Origin: Sunxiuqinia dokdonensis
GTDB taxonomy: Bacteria; Bacteroidota; Bacteroidia; Bacteroidales; Prolixibacteraceae
NCBI RefSeq assembly: GCF_001270965.1
Contig: NZ_LGIA01000148.1
Location: 1-64,000, forward strand
Length of the DNA stretch: 64,000 nucleotides
Direction: 5' to 3'
The position numbers and the translations under genes were made by a program. Below are positions 16,821 through 26,554 of the stretch, in pieces (position 1 is the first letter of the stretch; every line of letters starts with the position of its first letter). The notes below the pieces were generated by a model. It was not told where the DNA came from. It was given only the letters and a program-made list of their open reading frames with translations, and did not search any database.

Positions 16821-16928
16821 ATGTTCCTTAGCGTGCTTTTTGCTTTCCTCAACGTGCTTTATATGTTCCTCAACATGTTTTTAAGCTTCCTCCGCAAGCA
16901 TGCAGTTTTCCTCAGGCTGTGTTTTTTC
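16719..16928. repeat. 10-unit degenerate 21-bp tandem array
   Basis: Ten contiguous 21-bp units start at 16719, 16740, 16761 ... 16908 without indels. The plus-strand core is TTCCTCAACGTGCTTT with variants. Several units hold small dyads (TTCACGTGCT, AACATGTT, AGCGTGCT). On the minus strand, the direction of both flanking genes, one frame encodes a Lys/His/Glu heptad (KHVEE.., KHAKE.., KHVKE..) over eight units, with a TAA further upstream. It lies between the tsaD stop and the CobW start. It is not CRISPR, having no unique spacers. Confidence 0.85.
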
Positions 16929-16957
16929 CTCCTCACCACGCCCGTCCTACTTTCTCT

Positions 16958-17995
16958 CTAATCGTTAATGCTCATTCGGGCAAAGGGAACGGCATCCTGG
17001 GCGGCAAACTGTCCTTTCTTGAATTTGTAGTAGCCTGTAATGGCAATCATGGCGGCATTGTCCATGGTGAAGGCAAACTTGGGAATAAACAGGTTCCATT
17101 TGCGTTTTTCGGCTTCGGCTTTCAGGGCATTTTGCAAACCCGAGTTAGCCGACACCCCTCCGCCAACCGTTATTTCTTTAATGCCGGTTTGCTTGGCCGC
17201 TTTCACCAGCTTATCCATCAAAATATCGATGATTGTTTTTTGCAGTGAAGCACACAAGTCGGCCTGGTTTTCTTCAATAAAGTTTTCGTTTTCCTTGATT
17301 TGGTCGCGCAGGAAATACAAAAAGCTTGTTTTCAGTCCGCTAAAGCTGTAGTCCAGATCCTTGATGCGCGGCTTTGAAAATTCGAATGCGTTAGGGTTTC
17401 CCTCCTTGGCCAGTTTGTCAATTAGCGGGCCTCCGGGGTAGGGCATGCCCATCACCTTGGCGCACTTGTCGAATGCTTCGCCGGCCGCGTCGTCAATAGT
17501 TTGGCCAATCACCTCCATTTCCAGATGATCCCTGACAATAATGATCTGCGAATTTCCTCCGGACACCAGCAAATTGAGGTGTGGAAATCGGGGTTCGCGA
17601 AATTCAACGCCTTCTTCCTGAATGAAGTGAGCCAAAACATGCCCCTGCAGGTGGTTGATTTCAATCATAGGAACTCCGGCAGCCAGCGAAAAGCCCTTGG
17701 CAAACGAGCTTCCAACCAAAAGCGAACCCAGCAAACCCGGGCCACGGGTGTAAGCTACAGCCGAAATTTCGTCGCGGCTGATTCCGGCCTGCTTAATCGC
17801 TTGGTCGACCACCGGCACAATGTTTTGCTGGTGTGCCCGCGAAGCCAGCTCGGGTACAACGCCGCCGTAGGCCTCGTGAACTTTTTGGCTGGCTATAATA
17901 TTCGACAGCAGAACACCGTTCCGAATGATAGCGGCTGAGGTGTCGTCGCACGATGACTCAATCCCTAAAATGATGATATCTTTTTTGTTATTCAT
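16958..17995 (-). CDS. tsaD: tRNA N6-adenosine threonylcarbamoyltransferase TsaD
   Basis: This 345-residue ASKHA-fold enzyme (start ATG 17995; a TTG three codons upstream is unlikely) transfers threonylcarbamoyl from TC-AMP to A37 of ANN-reading tRNAs. It acts with TsaB and TsaE. It shows GIESSCDDTS (about 11-20), the metal-binding HLQGH (His115 and His119), NLLVSGGNSQI and GGGVSANSGL. The C-terminal TMDNAAMIAITGYY carries the third metal ligand region. The gene is universal and essential in most bacteria. It is divergent from tamB, and the 21-bp repeat array follows its 3' end. Confidence 0.97.
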   Translation of the reverse strand: MNNKKDIIILGIESSCDDTSAAIIRNGVLLSNIIASQKVHEAYGGVVPELASRAHQQNIVPVVDQAIKQAGISRDEISAVAYTRGPGLLGSLLVGSSFAKGFSLAAGVPMIEINHLQGHVLAHFIQEEGVEFREPRFPHLNLLVSGGNSQIIIVRDHLEMEVIGQTIDDAAGEAFDKCAKVMGMPYPGGPLIDKLAKEGNPNAFEFSKPRIKDLDYSFSGLKTSFLYFLRDQIKENENFIEENQADLCASLQKTIIDILMDKLVKAAKQTGIKEITVGGGVSANSGLQNALKAEAEKRKWNLFIPKFAFTMDNAAMIAITGYYKFKKGQFAAQDAVPFARMSIND

Positions 17996-18081
17996 GAAAA
18001 CCAATTTTCAGCGAAGAATTCAATTATTTTAATTGTTGAACCTAACGATTTACGTGGAATTTAGTTTATTTTGTTTTCAAA

Positions 18082-21000
18082 TTGCCGAGGGACAAAAATA
18101 TCAAAAAATCGATTAAAATAGTATTGTGGGGTTTCGGGATCCTGGTCATCCTGATGCTGGGAGCTTATGTGGCTTTCCAGTCAAGTGTCGTCCAAACTTT
18201 TTTGGTCAGGCAGATCGCCAATAACCTGTCGGAGCGGCTGAATACGAGGATAAGCTTGAAAAGCGTGGATATTCGCTTTTTCAATCAGCTTATTTTAAAT
18301 GAATTTTTGATTGAAGATCAGCAGCAGGACACTTTGTTTTATGTGGGTCGAATGGCCGCATCGATTGATGATTTGAGTGTGAAGCGAAAAATGATCAACT
18401 TGTCGTCGCTCGATATGGAACAGACCAAACTCTTTGTTTCGCTCACCGAGGAGAATTTGCCCAATTACAAGTTTATTTTCGATGCGCTGCGCTCCAACAA
18501 GCAACAAGGCAGCTGGGATTTTATTTGCCAGAATTTTCTTTTTAGCGATACCCGTTTGGGGTATTCATACTATAAAACAGAGGAGCCGCGAACCATTGAC
18601 CTGTATGATGTTCATTTAGATGTGAGTGATTTTGTGTTGCACCACGATTCCTTGTCGTTTAGCATCAACAACATGAGTTTGGACGACCGCAGGGCCTTTC
18701 GACTGAGTTCGTTAAGTACAAAGCTTGTTTCATCCAATCATATGGTAAAACTCCAAAATCTTCGGGTGGCCACGCCACATTCGGCTATTGTCAATGCCGA
18801 TGTGACCATTGATCAGTCCGAAATGCACGAGGGTAAGGATTTTTCCTCATTAAAACTGGATATCGATTTAAAGGAAACGGTTTTGGATTTTGTGGACCTG
18901 GGGCAGCTGGTGCCTTCAGTGCGGGGAATGGATTTGAAAATGGACCTCTCGGGCCGGGTCTATGGAAGCATTGCTGATTTGAAAGCCAAAGATTTGCAAA
19001 TGAGCATTGGCGAGAATACCCGTTTGGTTTGCGATTTTTATACCAATGGCCTGCCCGATTTAGATCAAACCTACATTTCGCTCGATTTGAAAAGCTCGAC
19101 AGCCGATTTTAAGGATTTGAGTCAGATTAAATTACCCCATTCATCACAATCGGATTACTTGCAGTTTTCACCGCTTTTGCACGATGCAGGGGTTGTTCAT
19201 TACGAAGGAAATTTTACTGGTTTTTTGAGTGATTTTGTTGCCTACGGAACGGTTCGATCCAATTTTGGCGAAATAAGAACCGACCTTTCTTTTGTGCCCC
19301 TGCAAGGAAACCGGCTAAAAGTCAATGGGAGTTTAAAGACGGTTAATTTCGAGTTGGGTGAGTTTACGCAATACGATAAGTTCGAACAGATTACCTTTAA
19401 CGGGAAGGTCAACGGGTCGTTTCATAAAGTTCGCCGGGCGTTTAATGTTGCGGTTGAGGGCGTTGCCGATAGCCTGATTTTTAATGACTACAAATTTAAG
19501 AACCTGACACTTGACGGCACGGTTCAGGATCGAAAATTTGAAGGGAATTTGACGGTTCATGATCCGAATCTCGAAGCTGGCTTTGTTGGGAAACTGGATT
19601 TCAATGCCGCTGTTCCGGAATTCGATTTCGAACTGAACCTGGATCATGCCAACCTCGTTGCCCTCAATCTTGATCACAGCTATGACAAGTCGTTGCTTTC
19701 GATGATGTTGAACGCCAATTTTACCGGAAACAGCATCGATAACCTGGATGGAAATATTCAGGTTGCTGAAGGACAATACGTCAATGAGTACGATACGCTG
19801 GATCTGAATAGTTTAAGTGTGAGTACGTATTATGATGACGTAGCACACCTTCGGGTTCGCTCCGATTTTGCTGATGCCCATATCGCCGGAAACTATTCGT
19901 TCCTGACACTGGGCGGAAGTTTTAAAAATCTGATTCATCGCTATTTGCCGTCTTCAGGAATTGAGCTTAACGAGGGAATGACCATGAACCAGTTCAATTT
20001 TGAGGTGATGGTGAAAGATATGGAGCCAATTACACGAACGCTGATTCCGGAGTTATATGTAGGGCCGGCGGAGATTAATGGCCGTTTCGACGATGAGGAA
20101 CTGACCCTTGATTTGGTTGCCAATATTCCGAGAATGGAGTATCGCGGCCTGGTGTTCAATGGCTATTCGTTGTCGGTTCACACCAACGACAAAATTGAGT
20201 TGAAGAATCGGCTGGAAGAACTTCAACTTAACGAAAGCCAAAGTATTTTCAACCTGGCCATTTTGGCCGATGCTGCCGATGACCGGCTGAATTCGAAATT
20301 GGTGTGGAACAATTTTCATACGCAAACCTACAGCGGCGAATTGGAGACCCAAGTCGATTTCTTGAAGACAGGTTATGACCGTACCCACGTTGAAATGGAG
20401 ATTTTACCATCGCGGATTTACCTCGCTGATACCCTCTGGACTGTTCATCCTTCGCAGATTACGATTGATTCAACCAGAATAGCCGTAGATAACTTCCAAA
20501 TTTCGAACAAAAACCAGCAGTTTACTTTGGATGGCGTGGTGTCGAAAGACAACAGCGATCGGTTGAATTTGACGGTGAATGACTTGAACTTGGGACACTT
20601 GAACTCGCTGGCCCGAAAGAATATTGAAGTAAAAGGTATTTTGAATGGCTCGGCCAGTGTGTTTGATGTTTATGAACGCGCCTTGTTTTTATCGGATTTG
20701 AGAATCGGCGATTTGAGCTTTCGAGATCATGAAATTGGTGACCTCAGCATTGTTAGTAAATGGGATCGGCAGTCGGAGGAAATTCAATCTGAATTGCAGA
20801 TTGACAGCAGAAATCACCAGGCTTTCTATGCTTATGGCACGTATACGCCGGCCAACGATTCGATTGATTTTTTTGCCAGTTTGAATGATTTGTCCCTGAC
20901 CATCTTGCAGCCCGTGTTGCAAAATAGTTTTCAGAATATACGTGGCCGTGGAACCGGCGATGTGTGGATTCATGGAAACTCAGAGAAGATATTGCTTGAT

Positions 21001-22479
21001 GGTGATGTGCTCGGATTGGATGCCGGGTTGGCGATGAAGGCACTTCAGGTCGATTATTATTTTAGCGATACCATTAGTTTTCGCTCCGACTCCATTGTGT
21101 TTGACCAAATTCAAATTACCGATTATCAGGGAAACAAAGGTGTTTTTGACGGCTCCATCCGGCATCATAACTTTCAGGACATGCGCTATGACCTGAGTTT
21201 ACGCACTTCGCGTTTGATGGCGATGAATACGACCGCCAGAGATAACGAACGGTTTTACGGTAAAGCCTTCGCCCGCGGAGTCCTGCAAATCAACGGGCGC
21301 GGGAAGGATGTCAATCTAACATCGACAGCAACCAGCTTGAATGGTACCGCCATCAATATTTCGTTGGATTATGAAGCAGAAGCGCAGGAATATGATTTCA
21401 TTCATTTTGTGAATAGCGACACGCAGGATGCCGAATCGCAGGATCGGAGAGCGCGACCCGATAAATCGAATGTTAAGATGAATTTCGATTTTGACGTGAC
21501 GCCCGATGCACTTGTCCAGCTGATTTATAATTCGCAGATTGGCGATATGATTCGATCGCGGGGAACAGGCGATTTGCAGGTTCGGATTGACCCGGATTTC
21601 AATATTACCATGTTTGGAGAGTATCGGGTAGAACAGGGCGACTACTTGTTCACCCTTCAAAATGTAATCAATAAGAAGTTTGAAATTGCCAGCGGAGGAA
21701 CAATCCGGTGGAATGGTGATCCGTATGATGCCACGATCGACTTGGAAGCTATTTATCGGTTAAAGGCTTCGTTAACCGAGCTGTTTCCCAATTCGGTTGA
21801 AGATATTGACTATTCGCAGCGCATTCCGGTGACTTGCGAAATCTTTCTGACTGAAAACCTGAATAATCCGTCAATCGCTTTCGATATTAATTTTCCAACA
21901 GCGGAGGATCGGATTAAAGATCAGGTACAACAATTTGTCAGTACCGAAGAGGAGATGAACCGGCAAATTCTGTCGCTTTTGGTTTTGGGGCGTTTTTACA
22001 CGCCCGAATACCTTCGTGGTTCTTACCAGGCTTCCAATTCCAATGTGGTTGGCTCAACAGCCAGCGAGCTATTCTCCAATCAGTTGAGCAACTGGCTTTC
22101 GCAAATCAGCAACGATTTCGACATTGGGGTGAATTACCGGCCCGGAAATCAAATGTCGGACGATGAGATTGAGTTGGCTTTGAGTACGCAAATTTTTAAC
22201 GACCGGGTCACCCTCAATGGAAACATTGGCAACAACAGCGCAACGAATACGGCCCGATCGAACAATAACAACATTGTTGGCGATTTTGATTTGAACGTAA
22301 AACTGACCAACAATGGTAAGCTTCAACTGAAAGCCTATAACCGTTCAAATAACAACCTGATTTATGAAACTTCGCCTTATACTCAGGGTATTGGTATTTC
22401 GTACCGCGAAAACTATGATAATTTCAATGAGCTCTGGAATAAAATGAAGCGATTGTTTGGTATCCGGGACGAGGAATGA
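18082..22479 (+). CDS. TamB-like translocation/assembly module protein
   Basis: The 1465-residue protein has one N-terminal transmembrane anchor (about 11-32), a very long periplasmic beta-rich region, and a C-terminal TamB (DUF490) domain (about 1050-1450; GTGDLQVRIDPDFNITMFGE and LVLGRFYTPEYL). Such AsmA-superfamily proteins form a hydrophobic groove that bridges inner and outer membranes; they are implicated in phospholipid transport and outer-membrane assembly. No ATG exists between the upstream in-frame stop (18043) and the membrane segment, so TTG at 18082 is the likely start. The usual BamA-like partner TamA is not adjacent. The gene divides divergently from tsaD by 86 bp. Confidence 0.9.
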   Translation: MPRDKNIKKSIKIVLWGFGILVILMLGAYVAFQSSVVQTFLVRQIANNLSERLNTRISLKSVDIRFFNQLILNEFLIEDQQQDTLFYVGRMAASIDDLSVKRKMINLSSLDMEQTKLFVSLTEENLPNYKFIFDALRSNKQQGSWDFICQNFLFSDTRLGYSYYKTEEPRTIDLYDVHLDVSDFVLHHDSLSFSINNMSLDDRRAFRLSSLSTKLVSSNHMVKLQNLRVATPHSAIVNADVTIDQSEMHEGKDFSSLKLDIDLKETVLDFVDLGQLVPSVRGMDLKMDLSGRVYGSIADLKAKDLQMSIGENTRLVCDFYTNGLPDLDQTYISLDLKSSTADFKDLSQIKLPHSSQSDYLQFSPLLHDAGVVHYEGNFTGFLSDFVAYGTVRSNFGEIRTDLSFVPLQGNRLKVNGSLKTVNFELGEFTQYDKFEQITFNGKVNGSFHKVRRAFNVAVEGVADSLIFNDYKFKNLTLDGTVQDRKFEGNLTVHDPNLEAGFVGKLDFNAAVPEFDFELNLDHANLVALNLDHSYDKSLLSMMLNANFTGNSIDNLDGNIQVAEGQYVNEYDTLDLNSLSVSTYYDDVAHLRVRSDFADAHIAGNYSFLTLGGSFKNLIHRYLPSSGIELNEGMTMNQFNFEVMVKDMEPITRTLIPELYVGPAEINGRFDDEELTLDLVANIPRMEYRGLVFNGYSLSVHTNDKIELKNRLEELQLNESQSIFNLAILADAADDRLNSKLVWNNFHTQTYSGELETQVDFLKTGYDRTHVEMEILPSRIYLADTLWTVHPSQITIDSTRIAVDNFQISNKNQQFTLDGVVSKDNSDRLNLTVNDLNLGHLNSLARKNIEVKGILNGSASVFDVYERALFLSDLRIGDLSFRDHEIGDLSIVSKWDRQSEEIQSELQIDSRNHQAFYAYGTYTPANDSIDFFASLNDLSLTILQPVLQNSFQNIRGRGTGDVWIHGNSEKILLDGDVLGLDAGLAMKALQVDYYFSDTISFRSDSIVFDQIQITDYQGNKGVFDGSIRHHNFQDMRYDLSLRTSRLMAMNTTARDNERFYGKAFARGVLQINGRGKDVNLTSTATSLNGTAINISLDYEAEAQEYDFIHFVNSDTQDAESQDRRARPDKSNVKMNFDFDVTPDALVQLIYNSQIGDMIRSRGTGDLQVRIDPDFNITMFGEYRVEQGDYLFTLQNVINKKFEIASGGTIRWNGDPYDATIDLEAIYRLKASLTELFPNSVEDIDYSQRIPVTCEIFLTENLNNPSIAFDINFPTAEDRIKDQVQQFVSTEEEMNRQILSLLVLGRFYTPEYLRGSYQASNSNVVGSTASELFSNQLSNWLSQISNDFDIGVNYRPGNQMSDDEIELALSTQIFNDRVTLNGNIGNNSATNTARSNNNNIVGDFDLNVKLTNNGKLQLKAYNRSNNNLIYETSPYTQGIGISYRENYDNFNELWNKMKRLFGIRDEE

Positions 22480-22562
22480 GGCATGAAAGTTGTATCTTAG
22501 CTGCCGGTCAGAACAGAGATTCTGATGTTGCTTTGTGGAGTAGCAACTTTGTAAATATTCAT

Positions 22563-22570
22563 TATTTTTG
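22563..22570 (+). promoter_or_regulatory. candidate -7 box for exbB operon
   Basis: TATTTTTG matches TAnnTTTG and lies 59 bases before the exbB ATG. No ideal -33 spacing was found. Confidence 0.4.
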
Positions 22571-22629
22571 AGGGGTGTAATAAATGCTTTTATACCTCGT
22601 TTTTTATGTGTTCCTCTAAATAGAAATTT

Positions 22630-23337
22630 ATGTTTGGATATATTTTTTTGCAAGTTTCAGGTGCAGCTGCCGATAGTCTTGATGTGATGGCAGAGTCAGC
22701 AGGACAAGACGGGATTGTTACCCGCTTTTTTGATTTGGCGCTAAAAGGTGGCTGGATTATGATACCGATTTTGGTGCTTTCATTGATTGCGGTGTTCATT
22801 TTTTTCGACCGGTATTTTGCCGTTAAAAAGGCCGGAAAGGTCGACGATACATTACTTGAACGCGTGAAAGATTACATTTCGCAGGGCAACATCGAAGCTG
22901 CTTTGTCGCTGGCTCGTTCGCAGGACAACCCAACGGCCCGCATGATTCAGAAAGGGATCAGCCGGATTGGACGTCCAATGACCGATGTCAATTCCGCGAT
23001 TGAAACGGTTGGAAACCTCGAAATTGCCAAGCTCGAAAAAGGACTGCCGGTATTGGCCAGCGTGGCGGGCGGTGCGCCTATGATCGGTTTCCTTGGAACT
23101 GTAATCGGAATGATCCAGGCATTTTACGACATGGCAAACGCCGGTAGTAATATCGACGTCACCCTACTGTCATCAGGTATTTATCAGGCTATGGTTACAA
23201 CAGTTGCTGGATTGACCGTTGGTATCATCGCTTATTTTGCCTACAATATTTTGGTTGCCAATGTTGAGAAGGTAATCTTTAAAATGGAAGCAGCAACTTC
23301 CGAATTTCTTGATCTTTTAAATGAACCAGCAAGATAA
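22630..23337 (+). CDS. exbB: MotA/TolQ/ExbB proton-channel protein
   Basis: The 235-residue inner-membrane protein has three hydrophobic segments (about 37-57, 150-175 and 185-215). The signature VASVAGGAPMIGFLGTVIGMIQAFYDMA (listed in parts: VASVAGGAPMIGFLGT, then VIGMIQAFYDM) covers the conserved TM2 pore, and VTTVAGLTVGIIAYFAYN is TM3 with the pore Thr residues. With ExbD it uses the proton gradient to drive TonB. It is the first gene of a tight exbB-exbD-tonB operon (5-bp gap to exbD). Confidence 0.92.
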   Translation: MFGYIFLQVSGAAADSLDVMAESAGQDGIVTRFFDLALKGGWIMIPILVLSLIAVFIFFDRYFAVKKAGKVDDTLLERVKDYISQGNIEAALSLARSQDNPTARMIQKGISRIGRPMTDVNSAIETVGNLEIAKLEKGLPVLASVAGGAPMIGFLGTVIGMIQAFYDMANAGSNIDVTLLSSGIYQAMVTTVAGLTVGIIAYFAYNILVANVEKVIFKMEAATSEFLDLLNEPAR

Positions 23338-23342
23338 TCGCA

Positions 23343-23753
23343 ATGGCCCTAAAACGAAGAAATAAAGTTGATGCCAGTTTCAGCATGTCCTCCATGACTG
23401 ACATTGTGTTTTTGTTGCTGATTTTCTTTATGGTGACTTCCACTTTAATTGCTCCCAATGCATTGAAACTTCTGTTGCCCCAAAGTAACAATCAAACGGC
23501 TGCAAAACCGATGACCACGGTTTCAATCACAGCTGATTTGAAGTATTTTGTCAATACTGGCGGCGAAGTTGAACGTGTCGCATTTCACGAAATAGAACCT
23601 GCGCTGCAATTGGCTGTTGGCGACAATCCGGAGGCTTATGTGTCGTTGCATGCTGATAAGTCAGTTCCGATTGAGCAAGTTGTTAAAGTGATGAATATTG
23701 CCAAACGGAATAAATATAAAATGATTTTGGCCACCGCGCCGGAAGGACGTTAA
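23343..23753 (+). CDS. exbD: biopolymer transport protein ExbD/TolR
   Basis: The 136-residue protein has a short cytosolic N-terminus, one TM helix (about 18-36) and a periplasmic domain. The MTDIVFLLLIFFMVTSTLI segment holds the proton-carrying Asp at about residue 19, as in ExbD Asp25. The C-terminal periplasmic region (VSLHADKSVPIEQVVKVMNI) is the ExbD dimerisation fold. It forms the stator complex with ExbB. Its stop overlaps the tonB start by one base (TAATG), showing translational coupling. Confidence 0.93.
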   Translation: MALKRRNKVDASFSMSSMTDIVFLLLIFFMVTSTLIAPNALKLLLPQSNNQTAAKPMTTVSITADLKYFVNTGGEVERVAFHEIEPALQLAVGDNPEAYVSLHADKSVPIEQVVKVMNIAKRNKYKMILATAPEGR

Positions 23754-24754
23754 TGAGTTACCTTGCAGAACATAGAAAGGGATTTGTCGGGACAATTATT
23801 TTTCACGTGATTGTTCTGGTTTTGCTCTTGTTGTTTGGATTTTTCACCCCACTTCCATTGCCGGGCGAAGAAGGAATTCTTGTCAACTTTGGCAATTCCG
23901 AACAAGGCAGTGGACCGCAGGAACCTGCACCCAGCCGCCAAACTTCTCCACCTGTTGTTCAAGAGAAAAAAGAGGTTACTCCACCGCCTGTTACGCCACC
24001 ACCGCCCACTCCGGCAGCCTCGCAGCCCGAGGTGAAGGAGGAAGTGATGACCCAGGATTTTGAGGAAACCGTGGCGATTGATGCAGCCAAAAAGAAGCAG
24101 GCCGAAGAAAAAAAGCGTTTGCAGGAGCAGGAAAATAAAAAAAGGCAAGAAGAGCTTGAGCGGCAGCGAAAAATAGAACAAGAAGCGCAACGTCAAGTTG
24201 AACTCGAGCGTCAGCGCCAGGCCGAGTTGGAACGCCAGCGACTGGCCGAAGAGGCTGAACGCCAGCGAAAAGCAGAAGAGGAACGCAAGCGTAAGGAAGC
24301 TGAACAACAAAAAATTGCGGAGATTAATAATCGGGCATCGAATGCGTTTGGTGCAGGTGGCGCCGGAACGAGCGATTCTGAAAGCACCGGGCAGGGAGTT
24401 ACTTCCTCTGGAGGAAACCAGGGTTCGCCCAATGGTTCGGCCAACTCCAATAATTATATGGATGGAGGCGGACAAGGAGATGGGATTTCATATGATTTGG
24501 GTGGGCGCTTACCCATAAATCGAATTGAACCTAATCACCCAGGCGAAGAAGAAGGTAAAGTTGTTGTGACGATTCGGGTTGACAAATCTGGCAGAGTTAT
24601 TAGTGCAGAAGCGATAGCGCGTGGATCTACAATTTCCAGTGCTCATTATTGGAAAGCTGCCGAAGAAGCTGCAAGGAAAACCCGTTTTGAAGAAGGTCCC
24701 TCAGCTGAGGCCGTTCAGCGGGGGACCATTGTTTACAATTTCCGATTGAAATAA
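23753..24754 (+). CDS. tonB: energy transducer TonB / TolA-like protein
   Basis: This 333-residue protein has one N-terminal TM helix (about 11-31), a Pro-rich stretch (about 62-100; KKEVTPPPVTPPPPTP), and a long charged coiled coil (about 115-200; repeats of ERQR(K/Q)AEL). A Gly/Ser/Asn-rich linker follows, then a TonB-type C-terminal domain (about 255-333; KVVVTIRVDKSGRVISAEA, ending IVYNFRLK). The charged coiled coil is more TolA-like than in classical TonB, so it may couple to Tol-Pal rather than to TonB-dependent receptors. No tolB or pal follows. It ends 9 bp from convergent aroE. Confidence 0.88.
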   Translation: MSYLAEHRKGFVGTIIFHVIVLVLLLLFGFFTPLPLPGEEGILVNFGNSEQGSGPQEPAPSRQTSPPVVQEKKEVTPPPVTPPPPTPAASQPEVKEEVMTQDFEETVAIDAAKKKQAEEKKRLQEQENKKRQEELERQRKIEQEAQRQVELERQRQAELERQRLAEEAERQRKAEEERKRKEAEQQKIAEINNRASNAFGAGGAGTSDSESTGQGVTSSGGNQGSPNGSANSNNYMDGGGQGDGISYDLGGRLPINRIEPNHPGEEEGKVVVTIRVDKSGRVISAEAIARGSTISSAHYWKAAEEAARKTRFEEGPSAEAVQRGTIVYNFRLK

Positions 24755-24763
24755 AAACGAGTC

Positions 24764-25513
24764 TTATTCTTTCCAGATTTTCCAAGCTTTTTCGGCTTGC
24801 AGGTGAAGCATTTCCAATCCATTTTTAGTTGCTGCCCCCTTCGATTTCCCTTTTTTCATAAATAAGGTTTCTTCCGGATTGTAAACCAGATCGTAAAGAA
24901 CGTGATCGGACGTTAGAAACTCATAAGGAATTGCGGGGCAGTTGTCGACTTTGGGATAAGTGCCGAGTGGAGTCGCGTTGATAATAATCAGATGCTCTTT
25001 TAGTATCCGTTCATCAATTTGATGATAACTCAACTCATTTGGCGCCAATTCGTTTTTTGTTGTTGCAGAAATGAAATCGATTTTGTGTTTGTTCAGCACA
25101 TATTTGATTGCTTTTGATGCGCCACCTGTACCCAGAATCAAGGCCTTTTGATGTTTGGTTGTCAACATCGGTAATATCGAATGCTCAAAACCGTAGCAGT
25201 CGGTGTTGTATCCTTTTAGTTTGATCTGGTTGTTGTCGTGGATTATTTTTATGGTATTCACTGCCCCGACTTCTGCCGCCTGTTCATCGATTTCGTCAAG
25301 AAAAGGGATGATGGCCTGTTTGTACGGAATGGTACAATTCAGACCGGCAATGTGATCGTTCGTTTGGAAAATAGCCGGAAAATCGTCGATCTGGTCCAGT
25401 TCAAAATTCAGGTATTCGCGATTCGTCAATCCTTCCTTTTCAAACTTATTCTGAAAAAATCCCTTCGAAAAAGAATACCCCAGTCGATATCCAATTAGTC
25501 CGTATGTTTTCAT
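24764..25513 (-). CDS. aroE: shikimate dehydrogenase (short form)
   Basis: The 249-residue enzyme reduces 3-dehydroshikimate to shikimate with NADPH in aromatic amino acid synthesis. It has GYRLGYSFSKGFF near the N-terminus (substrate Ser residues) and NCTIPYK at about 59-65 with the catalytic Lys65. The NADP-binding loop is GTGGASKAI (about 129-137), and NATPLGTYP is the typical AroE block. Asp of the catalytic pair is in YNTDCYGFE. The short length is usual in Bacteroidota. Its ATG overlaps the stop of the upstream DUF368 gene (4 bp), so the two are probably one operon. Confidence 0.95.
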   Translation of the reverse strand: MKTYGLIGYRLGYSFSKGFFQNKFEKEGLTNREYLNFELDQIDDFPAIFQTNDHIAGLNCTIPYKQAIIPFLDEIDEQAAEVGAVNTIKIIHDNNQIKLKGYNTDCYGFEHSILPMLTTKHQKALILGTGGASKAIKYVLNKHKIDFISATTKNELAPNELSYHQIDERILKEHLIIINATPLGTYPKVDNCPAIPYEFLTSDHVLYDLVYNPEETLFMKKGKSKGAATKNGLEMLHLQAEKAWKIWKE

Positions 25514-26445
25514 CTCTGTAAGCGCTTCGATATTCCTTCAACAATAAAAATAAGAGCAAATCCGGCAATGGCCAGACTGACAGCACCTAGCAGTTGCGGC
25601 GAATGACCGGTTATTGCTTCGTAGTTTGCAGGCAAAACGTTTTGTTCCAAAAGCGGTTTCACTTCCCCATGGCGGTCGATAAAAGTCTCAATCACTTCTT
25701 TCCATGGCCACACTTTGTTTAGCGAGCCAATCATGAAACCGGCCAGCAAGGCAATGGTTAAGTCATAAAAGCGCTTTAGCAGCCAGCTGAGTAAGTTCGA
25801 GAACAACACAATCCCGATAGCGGCACCAGTCATAAATACCGCAATAACTGGCAGGTTGAAGCTCGAAACAGCACCCAGAATAAATTTGTACATGCCAAGA
25901 AGCACCAAAATAAAGCTACCCGAGATGCCCGGTAAAATCATGGCGCAGATCGCGATAGAACCAGATAAAAAAACAAAGATGTAACTGGTGTGCGCTTCAG
26001 CCGGAGTAATTACAGTGATAAAATAAGCAATCACAGCACCTGCAACAAGCGCAAAAATAGTCGCCGTATTCCAGTGGCCAATATCCTTTCCAACATAAAT
26101 CGCAGAAGCTACGATCAATCCAAAGAAGAAAGACCAGATTAATATAGGATGATGATTGAGTAAGTACTCCAATCCTTTGGCCAACGATAATATGCTAATG
26201 CCGATGCCAAGCACAACGGCGAATAAGAAATTGCCATTTATTTCATTCCAGAAAGCTTTGAATTTACCGGTGAAAAATAATTTCAACGAGTTGAAGTTGA
26301 CGGATTTTATCGAGTTAATTAGTTCCTGGTAAATTCCGGTGATAAAAGCAATGGTTCCTCCGGAAACCCCGGGAACAACATCGGCAGCGCCCATGCCCAT
26401 TCCTTTCAATGTGAGCAAGAAATATTCTTTTAATGTTCGGTTCAT
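25510..26445 (-). CDS. DUF368 undecaprenyl-phosphate flippase-like protein
   Basis: The 311-residue polytopic membrane protein (start ATG 26445; a TTG at 26469 would add eight polar residues) has about 8-10 TM helices and the two DUF368 signatures: GMGMGAADVVPGVSGGTIAF near residue 20 and AICAMILPGISGSFILVLLG in the middle. DUF368 proteins (PopT type) recycle undecaprenyl phosphate across the inner membrane for cell-wall and polysaccharide synthesis. The inverted PGVSGG/PGISGS motifs suggest two-fold pseudo-symmetry. It overlaps aroE by 4 bp. A TATTTTTG -7 box lies just upstream. Confidence 0.9.
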   Translation of the reverse strand: MNRTLKEYFLLTLKGMGMGAADVVPGVSGGTIAFITGIYQELINSIKSVNFNSLKLFFTGKFKAFWNEINGNFLFAVVLGIGISILSLAKGLEYLLNHHPILIWSFFFGLIVASAIYVGKDIGHWNTATIFALVAGAVIAYFITVITPAEAHTSYIFVFLSGSIAICAMILPGISGSFILVLLGMYKFILGAVSSFNLPVIAVFMTGAAIGIVLFSNLLSWLLKRFYDLTIALLAGFMIGSLNKVWPWKEVIETFIDRHGEVKPLLEQNVLPANYEAITGHSPQLLGAVSLAIAGFALIFIVEGISKRLQR

Positions 26446-26466
26446 ATTCGTTTTTTTGATGAAAAG

Positions 26467-26474
26467 CAAAAATA
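26467..26474 (-). promoter_or_regulatory. candidate -7 box for DUF368-aroE
   Basis: Minus-strand TATTTTTG, 22 bases before the DUF368 ATG. Confidence 0.45.
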
Positions 26475-26554
26475 GGTCAGGAATTAGGAAATTGAAAGCG
26501 CTGATGAATTTTTTAATTGAATTTGACTTTAATAAAATATCGGTCAGTTTGAGA

